Assembly: GCF_029278565.1 (NCBI RefSeq)
Contig: NZ_CP119559.1
Location: 930,001 to 994,000, forward strand
DNA length: 64,000 nucleotides
Direction: 5' to 3'
Source of the DNA: Haloarcula halophila
GTDB taxonomy: Archaea > Halobacteriota > Halobacteria > Halobacteriales > Haloarculaceae
Below are positions 1-7,894 of this stretch, piece by piece. The translations under genes and the position numbers were made by a program. Position 1 is the stretch's first letter. Every line of letters begins with the position of its first letter. Under the pieces are notes generated by a model. The model was not told where the DNA came from. It saw only the letters and a program-made list of their open reading frames with translations, and searched no databases.

Positions 1-384
1 CTCGTCGTCGTCGAACTGGCGTCGATCGACGCGCTGGTCCTCGATCTGGCCGGGAGCGACATCACGCCGACGGCCGCACTGGAGTTGGGCCACACCCTCG
101 GGAACCGCCACTGGGATCTCGCCCTCCGGGACGGGGAGGCGCTCTTTCCGGTCCCCGACAGCCGCGAGCGGATGGACGCCATCGTCGAGGGGGAACTCCC
201 GGCGGATGTCGACTACCGCTACGAGACCGTTCGGCCGACGCTGTTCGACGACGGCGACTCGCCGGACGACCATCGACACGAGCACAGCCACGGGCACGAG
301 CATGGACACGACGACGATCACAGCCACGAGCATAGCCACGACCACGGCGTCCACACCATCGACGACCGGGAGGGAGACACGTGA
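1..384 (+). CDS. ureE: Urease accessory protein UreE, C-terminal part (cut by window start)
   Basis: The frame is open at base 1, so the N-terminal domain lies outside; 127 residues are visible. UreE is the nickel metallochaperone that supplies Ni(II) for assembly of the urease active site. The visible part has the C-terminal ferredoxin-like half followed by a tail with 13 histidines in about 28 residues, mixed with Asp and Glu, the classical UreE nickel-binding tail. The stop codon overlaps the GTG start of ureF (gtga), so the two are translationally coupled. The identification rests on the tail, the ALELGHTLGNRHW segment and the ureF neighbour. Confidence 0.93.
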   Translation, partial: LVVVELASIDALVLDLAGSDITPTAALELGHTLGNRHWDLALRDGEALFPVPDSRERMDAIVEGELPADVDYRYETVRPTLFDDGDSPDDHRHEHSHGHEHGHDDDHSHEHSHDHGVHTIDDREGDT

Positions 385-1070
385 GCGACGACGCCACCCT
401 CAGTGCCTTCCGTCTCGCCGACTCGTTCCTGCCGGTCGGGACCTACACCGTCTCCTACGGCCTCGAACAGTTCACCCAGGACGACCGGATCGACGACGCC
501 GACGATCTCCGTGAACTGCTCGGAACCTACCTCCGTCGCCAGGTCGGACCTGCCGAACTGGTCGCGCTGCGGGCCGCACACGCCACAGCCACTACCGGCG
601 ACCTCGACGGCATCTGCGAGGCCGACCGCCGGCTGAGCGCGGTGACGCTCTCCGCGGAGTTCCGCGAGAGCGCCCAGCAGTCCGGCGACCGACTGCTCTC
701 CCTCCAGCGTGAACTACAGGACGAGGACACGCTGGAGCGGTACGCCGAGCGCGTCGCGGCCGGGGACGCACCCGGCAACTACGCTGTCGTTCTGGGCGTG
801 ACCACCGCACTGGCCGGGATCGAGGTCCGGCGAGCCTGTCTGCTGTGCTGTCACGGGTTCGTTACCGGCCTGCTCGGGGCCGCCCAGCGGTTGCTCTCGC
901 TGGGGCATACCGACGCCCAGCGCGTGCTGGACGACCTCCGGCCGGTGATGGTCGAAGCCGTCGACGACAGCGACGATACCGACCTCGACGAGATGGCCCC
1001 GTTCGCGCCACTTGTCGACGTTCTCGCGGCCGAACACGAGCGTGCCGAGCGACGCCTGTTCGCGAGTTGA
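381..1070 (+). CDS. ureF: Urease accessory protein UreF
   Basis: UreF (229 residues, normal length) joins UreD and UreG in the pre-activation complex that controls nickel and CO2 loading of urease. The N-terminus LADSFLPVGTYTVSYGLEQF matches the family signature (usually LxDSxxPxGxFxxSxGLE). The rest is the expected all-helical fold with a Cys-rich patch RRACLLCCHG near residue 155. The GTG start overlaps the ureE stop. This appears to be the last gene of a urease operon whose other genes lie upstream of the window. Confidence 0.95.
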   Translation: MSDDATLSAFRLADSFLPVGTYTVSYGLEQFTQDDRIDDADDLRELLGTYLRRQVGPAELVALRAAHATATTGDLDGICEADRRLSAVTLSAEFRESAQQSGDRLLSLQRELQDEDTLERYAERVAAGDAPGNYAVVLGVTTALAGIEVRRACLLCCHGFVTGLLGAAQRLLSLGHTDAQRVLDDLRPVMVEAVDDSDDTDLDEMAPFAPLVDVLAAEHERAERRLFAS

Positions 1071-1161
1071 TCTGTTCTCGTATTTTACTCTTCGGGAGAA
1101 ATGCGGGATCGGTGCGGTCTCAAGTCGCCTTCATGCCACAGCCACCGGCAGTACAGCGTGC

Positions 1162-1617
1162 ATGGCAACGAACACACAGACTACGGCAGAGACGGAGGTA
1201 TTGCTGGACGACTGGCAGGCCGGTGTCGTCGGTGGAATCGCGGGAGCAGCGGTCATGGCCGTCCTCGTCTCGGTCATGAACGCGGCCGTTCTGAACGGAG
1301 CGATCCCGGGGCTGTACGGACTCTCCGGTGGCGTCGCTGGCTGGACGGTACACCTCTCACACGGTGCCGTCCTCGGAGTCGTCTTCGCGGCGCTGATCAG
1401 GTCGATCGGCGGGGGATCGACCGGGAGAACCGTCGGTCTCGGCATCGCCTGGGGCGTCGCGACCTGGATCGGTCTGGCGGCGCTCGTGATGCCGCTCTGG
1501 CTGCGTGCAGTCGGGTTCCCCCAGGCACCACCGGTCCCCAACTTCGCGATTCCGAGCCTCCTCTGGCACGTCGTCTACGGCGGGGTCCTGGGCGTGGCCT
1601 ACGCGGTGCTGCGTTGA
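1162..1617 (+). CDS. Small membrane protein, four helices, function unknown
   Basis: 151 residues. I start at the ATG at 1162 (MATNTQTTAETEVL) rather than at an earlier in-frame ATG, because the longer version would read through ureF and has no hydrophobic or acidic character. After a polar N-terminus there are four hydrophobic segments, near residues 20-45, 66-86, 90-115 and 126-150, rich in Gly and Ala. No catalytic motif is visible. Similar small proteins are common in haloarchaea and often carry uninformative names; I do not assign a function. Confidence 0.72.
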   Translation: MATNTQTTAETEVLLDDWQAGVVGGIAGAAVMAVLVSVMNAAVLNGAIPGLYGLSGGVAGWTVHLSHGAVLGVVFAALIRSIGGGSTGRTVGLGIAWGVATWIGLAALVMPLWLRAVGFPQAPPVPNFAIPSLLWHVVYGGVLGVAYAVLR

Positions 1618-1638
1618 GCGGGTGCCAGAGAGACTGGT

Positions 1639-2241
1639 TCACTCCGGGGGCCGGAATACCCGTATCGTATCGCGTTTTCCGGTCGTCGATTCGACCTCGG
1701 TCATCCCCCGCTCGGAGAACACCTCGTTCCAGTCCCGATAGTACAGCGGTAAATCGTCGTCGACGTAGTTGACCGTCCCGGCCTCGCCGCTCTCGTTCTC
1801 GACGGTGACCAGAAGTTCGCCGGCGATCCGTGCGATGTCGTCGAACACCCACGTCGAATCAGGATGGATGTGCTGGAGTGTCTCGACGGAGAAGACCACG
1901 TCGAACGCGTCGTCGTCGAGGTCGGTGACGAACTCCTCGATCGATGCGGCATGGAAGGTGCCGTCGGCCGCCAGATCGGGATACGTCTCGGCCAACACGT
2001 CAAGTGCGTCGGCGTTGAGGTCGACGCCGGTGAGATCGGTGAAGCCGGCGGCTGCCAGTTCCGCCAGGTGTCGCCCGGCGTTACAGCCCACTTCGAGGAC
2101 GCTGGCGTCGAACTCGACGTGTCGTTCCAGTAGCGAACGGACCAACTCGCTCGTCGCGTCCGACCCGTAGTGGGCGTAGTACGTCGGCGAATACTCGCCC
2201 GAGCGGTCCGCCCACTGTCGCCGAACCTCGTGAGAATCCAC
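1639..2241 (-). CDS. Class I SAM-dependent methyltransferase
   Basis: 200 residues. Motif I VLEVGCNAGRHL (residues 48-59) and the acidic GVDLNADAL at the end of strand 2 (72-80) mark a Rossmann-fold SAM-binding site; DVVFSVETLQHI is the motif II/III region, with His-Pro following, as in small-molecule methyltransferases of the Methyltransf_11/25 type. The substrate cannot be told from sequence. The gene stands alone, convergent with the membrane-protein gene, with only 21 bases between their ends. Confidence 0.85.
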   Translation of the reverse strand: MDSHEVRRQWADRSGEYSPTYYAHYGSDATSELVRSLLERHVEFDASVLEVGCNAGRHLAELAAAGFTDLTGVDLNADALDVLAETYPDLAADGTFHAASIEEFVTDLDDDAFDVVFSVETLQHIHPDSTWVFDDIARIAGELLVTVENESGEAGTVNYVDDDLPLYYRDWNEVFSERGMTEVESTTGKRDTIRVFRPPE

Positions 2242-2445
2242 GTTCGATCATCGAGACCATGACGAATAACCCTGCTCATACGCGAACGAGTGGGCGGGGA
2301 CGGAACCAGCGGCGATCCGACGGGACGGAGCCGTTCCCGAACCAACTGGCCACAGAACCGTAACCGACGGTCGGCTCGGCTGGTCTCCGCACAGGCTGGA
2401 TGTTTGTCCAATATATCGAAATTATAGTAGACGAACACCGGTTGG

Positions 2446-2451
2446 TTTATG
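2446..2451 (+). promoter_or_regulatory. TATA-like element of the cold-shock gene
   Basis: The stretch tttatg, embedded in a locally AT-rich region (2401-2455), lies about 30 bases before the ATG at 2479. That is where a TATA box falls for a leaderless or nearly leaderless haloarchaeal transcript. There is no Shine-Dalgarno sequence next to the start. Confidence 0.5.
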
Positions 2452-2478
2452 AGTGTCTGACTCCGACTGTCAACCGCA

Positions 2479-2673
2479 ATGGTAAACGGTACTGTGGATT
2501 TCTTCCACGACAACGGCGGCTACGGTTTCATCTCGACTGAGGATGCGGACGATGACGTCTTCTTCCACATGGAGGATGTCGGCGGCGCGGACCTCGAAGA
2601 GGGACAGGACATCGAATTCGACATTGAAGACGCCCCCAAGGGCCCGCGCGCGACGAACGTCGTCCGCGCATAA
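2479..2673 (+). CDS. cspA: Cold-shock domain protein (CspA family)
   Basis: 64 residues, the usual length of a single cold-shock domain, which binds single-stranded RNA or DNA on a five-stranded barrel. The RNP1-like NGGYGFIST (residues 12-20) and RNP2-like DVFFHM (26-31) are intact. The usual KWFN start is replaced by VDFFHDN, which is the haloarchaeal form. The protein is very acidic. It is monocistronic with its own AT-rich promoter. The likely role is as an RNA chaperone. Confidence 0.93.
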   Translation: MVNGTVDFFHDNGGYGFISTEDADDDVFFHMEDVGGADLEEGQDIEFDIEDAPKGPRATNVVRA

Positions 2674-2760
2674 GCAGGTCGCAGCCGTCGCAGACGCGAC
2701 GCTCACCGCCTGACTTCTTCCGATCCGACTCACTGGCGAGCGACAGCGTCCGGTGCCCCG

Positions 2761-3483
2761 TCACAGTTCGACAGTTCCCAGCTCCGCCTCCAGCTCCCCG
2801 ACGTGGTCGTTGTACGCTTCGACGAACCCGCGGAACCGCGGGGCGTACTCGCGGATGTCGGCCGCCGAAGGCTGTTCGTACTGTGAGAGGAGGTAGAGCC
2901 CGCCGGTTCCGCCGACGCGGAGATACGACGCCCGGGACTCCTCCCACTTCAGTTCCCAGCGTGTCCCCTCGACCCGAGTAGTGAAGCTCCCGTAGTCGCC
3001 GCCCTCGTAGCGGTGCAGTTCGCCGGCGATCCGGTCACACACCTCCCGTACACGGTCGAGGACGCGGTCCCGCTGGGCGACGACGCCGTCGGTCGTCGCC
3101 ACCGCGGGGAACTCCGTCGAAACGTCGTCGAGGACGCCGTCCAGCGAAGCGACGTAGTCGTTGAAACCGGCGACGAAGGCGTCGTAGTCGGCCATCGCGT
3201 CGGCCAGCGGGTCCGGTTCGGGCGGGTGTTTCGTCGAGACGACGTACACCTCCGAGCCGCGTCCGGGGTCGAACCGCAGGTACTCCAAGTCCCCGCCCTC
3301 GTACTTGACGGTCCACTCCCCGCGGTCGGTCTCGATCGTCGTCTGTCCGTAGTCACCGCCCTCCAGCCGTGCGAGCTGGTAGGCGACACGGCCGGCGTGG
3401 TCCCGAACCGCCGCGACCAGTTCGTCCCGTCTGTCGGCGACCGCCGTCGCGTCGGCGGGGTCGACCGGTGGCCACTCTATCAC
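2761..3483 (-). CDS. Protein of two tandem homologous units, function unknown
   Basis: 240 residues from the GTG at 3483 (VIEWPPVDP); an upstream extension adds 30 residues of Arg/Pro-rich shadow sequence. Two copies of one unit are visible, about residues 21-118 and 141-235. Each begins with a helix ending in (A/H)R(L/Y)EGGDYG, followed by strands with WTVKYE or WELKWE, an aromatic (E/S)YLR turn, a (V/L)Y(V/L)(V/L)S strand and a closing helix (F)VA.FNDYV or FVEAYNDHV. The two EGGDYG motifs are 119 residues apart. I recognise no family with a known activity and see no membrane segment. Confidence 0.75.
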   Translation of the reverse strand: MIEWPPVDPADATAVADRRDELVAAVRDHAGRVAYQLARLEGGDYGQTTIETDRGEWTVKYEGGDLEYLRFDPGRGSEVYVVSTKHPPEPDPLADAMADYDAFVAGFNDYVASLDGVLDDVSTEFPAVATTDGVVAQRDRVLDRVREVCDRIAGELHRYEGGDYGSFTTRVEGTRWELKWEESRASYLRVGGTGGLYLLSQYEQPSAADIREYAPRFRGFVEAYNDHVGELEAELGTVEL

Positions 3484-3614
3484 ACCGGATTCTCTGCCGG
3501 GAACGACATAACTGGTACGGTCCGGGACAGTGCCACGGACCGGCGTCGATCCACCACAGGCGCGGGGACACACTGACGTGGCCGTAGTGGGCCGACAGCG
3601 GCGAAGCCGGTTCG

Positions 3615-3621
3615 CTTAATG
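3615..3621 (+). promoter_or_regulatory. TATA-like element that favours the second ATG of the patatin gene
   Basis: The sequence cttaatg lies 26-31 bases before the ATG at 3646 but overlaps the first ATG at 3619. In a leaderless haloarchaeal gene this geometry puts transcription start at or near 3646, which argues for the shorter protein. Confidence 0.45.
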
Positions 3622-3645
3622 GGATTCGCCGACGACCACTTGTCG

Positions 3646-4608
3646 ATGCCCACCGACCAGACAAACGTCGCTATCGCCTGTCAAGGGGGCGGTAGTCACA
3701 CTGCGTTCACCGCAGGTGTCCTCCGAGAGCTGCTACGGGATCTCCCCGAGAAGTACAATATCGTCGGCTTTAGCGGCACGTCTGGCGGCGCTGCCTGTGC
3801 GACACTGGCCTGGTACGGCCACGTCCATCCCGAAGCGGACCCGGGCGAACTACTGACCGGGTTCTGGACGGACCTCTCGGCGTCCTCGCCGCTCCATCGG
3901 GTTGCGAACAACGTCATCCGATGGGGTATCGCTCTCGAACGGGCCGGCGTCCCCTTACCCGATATCAGTCCGGCCGACTCGCCGGGTTCGAAATGGGGGA
4001 AAGACGAGTTCCAGAAACTGCTCGAATCGTACGTCGATTTCGACGCGGTTCCCGAGTTGCTCGACGGCACCGAGCCCGGCCTGTTTCTCAGTGCCATCGA
4101 CGTCTGCGGTGGCACCTTCGAGATCTTCCGTGAAGACGACCTCTCCAGCGATGCGATCATCGCCTCGGCCGCCGAACCACACCTGTTCGAAGCGGTCGAG
4201 ATCGACGGCAAACACTACTGGGACGGCCTGTTCTCGAAGAATCCCCCGATGCAGGATTTCATGGAAGCGACGGACAATCCGGACCCCGACGAGATCTGGC
4301 TCATCAAAATCAACCCACAGGAACGACCGGAGGTCCCACGGAGCATGGAAGGGATCCACAACCGCCGGAACGAACTCTCCGGAAACCTCTCGATGACCGC
4401 CGAGATACGATTCATCGAACGCATCAACGGCTTCATCGAGAAGGGCTATCTCCCCGAACGGTACACGCATACGGAGATCCGACGGATTCGTTTCCCGAAG
4501 AGTCGCAAGCTCGACTGGCGGACGAAACTCGACCGCGACCCCGAGTTCATCGAACGACTGGTCAAGGACGGCGAGAAGCAGGCCAAGACGTTCCTCGACG
4601 CGCTGTAG
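3646..4608 (+). CDS. Patatin-like phospholipase
   Basis: 320 residues from the ATG at 3646; an ATG 27 bases earlier is possible but overlaps the promoter. This is a serine acyl hydrolase of the patatin/RssA type. The oxyanion loop is CQGGGSHTAF (residues 12-21), the nucleophile elbow is GTSGG with Ser46, and the dyad Asp lies in YWDGLFSKNP near residue 190. The whole catalytic domain is present, with a C-terminal basic and acidic helical tail. There is no signal peptide, so it acts in the cytoplasm or at the inner membrane face, presumably on acyl esters; in archaea with ether lipids the natural substrate is unclear. Confidence 0.9.
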   Translation: MPTDQTNVAIACQGGGSHTAFTAGVLRELLRDLPEKYNIVGFSGTSGGAACATLAWYGHVHPEADPGELLTGFWTDLSASSPLHRVANNVIRWGIALERAGVPLPDISPADSPGSKWGKDEFQKLLESYVDFDAVPELLDGTEPGLFLSAIDVCGGTFEIFREDDLSSDAIIASAAEPHLFEAVEIDGKHYWDGLFSKNPPMQDFMEATDNPDPDEIWLIKINPQERPEVPRSMEGIHNRRNELSGNLSMTAEIRFIERINGFIEKGYLPERYTHTEIRRIRFPKSRKLDWRTKLDRDPEFIERLVKDGEKQAKTFLDAL

Positions 4609-4612
4609 CCGA

Positions 4613-4882
4613 TCACGTCGTCACGTGGCCCATCCGCGCCCCGTCGTCGATCGGGCACTCACCGGCGGTTCCGTTCTCGGCAGCGTACATCGCGCTCTCG
4701 TGAGTCCCGTGGGAGGGTTCTGGCGTGGTCGCGCCGGGGTCCACACAGTCGGCAGTCCCGGCGCTGTGAACCGACGCCGATCCCGCGATCCCACCGAGTA
4801 GCGCGGCGGCGATGACGACCGCACCGACGAACAGCCAGCGTTTGACCTCCTCCCGCGCCTGAAGACGCGGGAATCCCGCCAT
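4613..4882 (-). CDS. Small Cys-containing membrane or secreted protein, 5' end replaced by IS end
   Basis: 89 residues as it now reads. The host part (from about KRWLFVGAVVIAAALLGG) is one hydrophobic segment followed by a polar tail with two cysteines (ADC, GEC) and a His-rich C-terminus. The first 13 codons (MAGFPRLQAREEV) lie inside the terminal hairpin of the TnpB element, so the original start has been displaced. Whether the chimeric frame is translated is unknown; it could equally be a dead 5'-truncated gene. Function unknown. Confidence 0.45.
   Translation of the reverse strand: MAGFPRLQAREEVKRWLFVGAVVIAAALLGGIAGSASVHSAGTADCVDPGATTPEPSHGTHESAMYAAENGTAGECPIDDGARMGHVTT
4851..4872 (-). 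repeat. Right-end hairpin of the TnpB element
   Basis: A seven-base-pair stem, tcccgcg (4851-4857) with cgcggga (4866-4872), encloses the loop cctgaaga. It lies between the end of tnpB and the host junction, as expected for an IS200/IS605 right end and for the scaffold of the guide RNA. Confidence 0.75.
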
Positions 4883-4913
4883 GGGATTTCAGGCCGAGTG
4901 CGGCCCTGTGGTT

Positions 4914-6152
4914 TCAAGACGCATACGTTCCACGCGTCTCCTGCTGGGTTTCAGCATCGGCGTGGCTGTCTTGTGGCGCGGTCAAACGCGCCCCATCCTC
5001 AGCCGAGTCATCGTCGTTTTCGTGTTCTCTAAAACGACTCTCTCCGCTGAGGTAGCGGTCTGCGATGTTTATCGCCCCGTTCACGTCGGCTTGGTACTCG
5101 CCCACCCAGCAGTCGTCGTTCCTGCATTTGAACGCCGCCTGTCTCGGACGGTATCCGACCTCACCACACGCATGGCATTCTTTCGAGGTGTTGCGCGGAT
5201 TCACCGTCTCAACAGAAATACCCCTCTCGACGGCTTTGTAACGTATCTGCGCGTGGAGTTTCGCGAACCCCCAGCCGTGGAGACGGCGATTCATGTACTC
5301 GCCGTAGTCCATCGACTCCCGTATGTACGTCAGGTCTTCTAGCACCAGCACGGGATTCTCGACGGACTCAGCGTACTCCACGACGTCGCGGGTGACGCGG
5401 TGGAACACGTCGTCTATCTGGTTCCACAGCGAGTCGCCGAACGATTCGGCGATACGGTCGCTTTCCCGTTCTTGAAGCCGTCGGGTAGCGGTGAAGTAGG
5501 TCTTGCGGAGCCGACGAACGGTTTTGCCCTCGTCGGCCCACAGTTTGGGGCGGGTCGGAGAACCGTGGTCGTCGCGGTGACACACCGTGACGAGTGACGC
5601 TTCCCCGATGTCTACTCCGATAGGCGTCCGTTCGTCGTCGGACGCTTCGGAACAGTCCTCCACCTCGCGGGTGGCAGTGACGTGGAGATACCACGTCCCG
5701 TCCCGCTGGAATAGCCGACTCTCACCCATCACCGCGTCACCAGCGTGTAACGCTTCCAACCAGTCTCGTTGGTCGGGATTGGACTGTGCTGGCAGCCAGA
5801 GGTGGTAGTCTTCGTGGTGCGGGATTTTGACGTACCATTCAATAGCGTTGTCGGGCTGGTGGTCGAGTCGTAGTCCCTCGTTCGTGAACCGAACAGGGTG
5901 GTCGTCGTGTAAGTCGCCCGCGTTGTACGTCGTTGTGAGTTGTGGGACGTACTTCTTGAGGGCGTTCTTTGCGTACCCCGATAAGTCGTAGTTGACCACC
6001 ACGTCGTTCGCTTCGGCCTGGGTGGTACAACCGGCGTCGAACGCATCCCCAAGGGCTTGTTGATATGCGTCCCGCGTCTCACGAAGCTTCTGTTGCTTGT
6101 GGACGTTTGGGTCCACAAGCTTCAGTTCAACTGTCTTCGTGAGTTCGGTCAT
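4914..6152 (-). CDS. tnpB: RNA-guided endonuclease TnpB (transposon protein OrfB)
   Basis: 412 residues from the ATG at 6152 (MTELTKTVELKL); an upstream alternative start adds 12 unlikely residues. TnpB is an RNA-guided DNA nuclease that helps IS200/IS605 elements persist. Order: an N-terminal OrfB_IS605 helical domain, a beta domain, then a split RuvC nuclease with all three acidic residues in place: Asp181 (GVDIGEAS), Glu272 (LVLEDLTYI) and Asp356 (ADVNGAINIA). The zinc ribbon Cys326, Cys329, Cys343, Cys348 lies between the last two. It is full length with no frameshift, so probably active. Confidence 0.95.
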   Translation of the reverse strand: MTELTKTVELKLVDPNVHKQQKLRETRDAYQQALGDAFDAGCTTQAEANDVVVNYDLSGYAKNALKKYVPQLTTTYNAGDLHDDHPVRFTNEGLRLDHQPDNAIEWYVKIPHHEDYHLWLPAQSNPDQRDWLEALHAGDAVMGESRLFQRDGTWYLHVTATREVEDCSEASDDERTPIGVDIGEASLVTVCHRDDHGSPTRPKLWADEGKTVRRLRKTYFTATRRLQERESDRIAESFGDSLWNQIDDVFHRVTRDVVEYAESVENPVLVLEDLTYIRESMDYGEYMNRRLHGWGFAKLHAQIRYKAVERGISVETVNPRNTSKECHACGEVGYRPRQAAFKCRNDDCWVGEYQADVNGAINIADRYLSGESRFREHENDDDSAEDGARLTAPQDSHADAETQQETRGTYAS

Positions 6153-6276
6153 CGTCCCCGTAAGACAGTTTTCGGGTCTGACCGACAAATACCTAAGCCA
6201 ACCAGAGTGAAAGTGAAAACGTGGGAAATCCGGTACTGGCGGGATTCGTGATTCGAAGCACTGTGCCTACCGCTTG

Positions 6277-6298
6277 ACCTCCGCCTGAAGACGGAGGT
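6277..6298 (-). repeat. Left-end hairpin of the TnpB element
   Basis: A seven-base-pair stem, acctccg (6277-6283) with cggaggt (6292-6298), encloses cctgaaga, the same loop as in the right-end hairpin but on a different stem. A cttgac motif adjoins it, as at the other end (tttgac). This marks the left end upstream of tnpB. Confidence 0.7.
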
Positions 6299-6362
6299 AT
6301 GCGCTATTGGTCTTTATCACGATCCGTCGCTTATCGAGCGTCGTCAAAAACAGTTTGCCCGA

Positions 6363-7765
6363 TCAGAGGACGGCCAGGAACAGCGTGAGCCAGCCACAGA
6401 CGATGACGAGCCCGACGACCATCGCGACGGTCGTGTAGCCGATGATGTCACGGGCACGCAGGTTCGCGATCGCCAGCAGTGGAATCGCCCAGAACGGCTG
6501 GATCATGTTCGTCAGTTGGTCGCCCAACATCTCGATGAGTATCGCGTCTCGCGGTGTCATCCCCATCTCGGCGGTGAGTTCGAGCATGATCGGCCCCATC
6601 GCGACCCACTGCCCACCACCGGACGGGATGAAGATGTTGACGAAGCCGGCGACGAGCACGCCGATGACCGGCCAGGTGGCTGGCGTGGCGAACCCACCGA
6701 CGAACTCGACGATGAGCGTCGCGAGTCCCGTTCCCGTGAGGATGCCGGCGATACCGGCGTAGAACGGGAACTGGAAGATGACACCCGAGATGTTGCTGAC
6801 GCTCTGTTTCATCTGGTCGATCAACGCCATCGGGCGAACCCACAGCAGGACGGCCAACGTGACGAACAGCGCGTTGATGCTGTTGAGCGTCAGGTTCGAG
6901 ATCCCACCGGGCGTCAGCACCCACGCGTCGACCACGAAGTACGCGGGAAAGAGGGCGATAGAGAGCCCGATGAGCCGAGAATCGTTCAGCCTGTCGGCGA
7001 ACCGTCGTCTCCCGCCGTCGGTCGTCGCTTCGGGTGCTGGCTCCCCGTCTGCCACGTGGACAATTGCGTCGATCTCTTTGAACTCCGGGCGAGGGAGCTG
7101 TGTGATCCCGTCTTTGGGGTGAAGGAACCCCATCACCACCGGGATAACTACGAGCAGTGTGCCGGTCGTGACGACGTTGGCCGTCGAACCGATGGTCTCC
7201 GAGAGCGGGATCGTCTGGCGGAACTCCGGGGCCCACGCGGCGGGGATGAGCGTCGAGTCGGCCATCATCAGGCTCACCAACGACGTGAGGCCGCCGTGAT
7301 AGATCATCAGGCTCGTGTATCCCGCCGCGGCGAGCAAGGGGTAGTGGACCGCGATTCCCCTCTCTCGGCACTCGTACGCGACACGTTTGGCCATGATCGC
7401 GCCGACGATGAGGCCGATCGCCCACGAGACGAGTGCGGCGGCCATCGCCACGAAGCCGACGAACCAGACGGCCGTGAACTGGGAGTTCGGAGGTCGTGCC
7501 AGCTTTTCGAGTTGACTGGTGAACTTCGGTGACTTGGCGATCGCGTCCCCCGCCATCAGTAACACCGCGATCGAAGCCATAAACGGGAGTAACGTCCAGA
7601 CGCCCCTGTTCCAGGCAACCAGCGTCTCCTGTGGTCCGGCGCCGGTCAACAGCGCCGCGCCTGAGGCGATGAACGTGAGCAGAATCGCGATGACGTACGG
7701 GTCGGGGATGTACTCCTCCGAGAGGTCGGAACAGAGTTCTCCAAACCGTCAGGTAGTGTCAGCAT
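6363..7765 (-). CDS. atoE: Short-chain fatty acid permease, AtoE family (apparent 1-base frameshift near start)
   Basis: A polytopic carrier with about 12 membrane segments that imports short-chain fatty acids or acetoacetate. The motifs GGLTSLVSLMMAD, FIPSGGGQWVAMGP and MLGDQLTNMIQPFW are typical of the family. The frame without a start opens at 7748, directly after a TGA, and reads RFGELCSDLSEEYIPDPYVIA, which belongs to the protein. An ATG at 7765 reads MLTLPDG in another frame. Adding one base near 7748-7750 would join them as MLTLPDRFGELCSDL and give 467 residues, the family length. Alternative: initiation at the TTG at 7649, which loses the first helix. Divergent from a hydroxybutyrate-dehydrogenase-like gene. 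Confidence 0.85.
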
Positions 7766-7782
7766 GCAGGTGAAACACTACC
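7752..7782. repeat. Inverted repeat at the 5' end of the permease gene
   Basis: ggtagtgt (7752-7759) and acactacc (7775-7782) are perfect 8-base arms around 15 bases. The proposed ATG of the permease sits in the spacer. It could be a regulator site covering the translation start, or the scar of an excised element near the frameshift. Confidence 0.4.
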
Positions 7783-7894
7783 GAACCGTATCAACATGTC
7801 GACTCTTTTCCGAGCGACGGAGCAGCAGTCCAGCTGGCGACCTGTGCCGAGGTTCCCCGACAACTATTCCCAGTAGTGGTACGACGGTCGGACC

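Larger units (their letters stand above)
4842..6298 (-). mobile_element. IS1341-type (IS200/IS605 superfamily) element with tnpB only
   Basis: A single tnpB is bracketed by two sub-terminal hairpins with the same eight-base loop. The element carries no tnpA, so it would need a Y1 transposase in trans. On the tnpB strand the right end finishes ...gaggtcaa before host sequence; in IS605-type elements the right end commonly ends in TCAA, so I place that edge at 4842. The left edge is near 6298, just outside the other hairpin; its exact position is uncertain. In the known family the tnpB 3' end plus right end encode the guide (omega/re) RNA, which here would read into host bases 4841 downward. 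Confidence 0.75.

Noticed and set aside
250..350. Short tandem repeat or CRISPR-like array
   Set aside because: It is the coding sequence of the UreE histidine tail; codons vary and no spacers exist. I saw no CRISPR array in the window.
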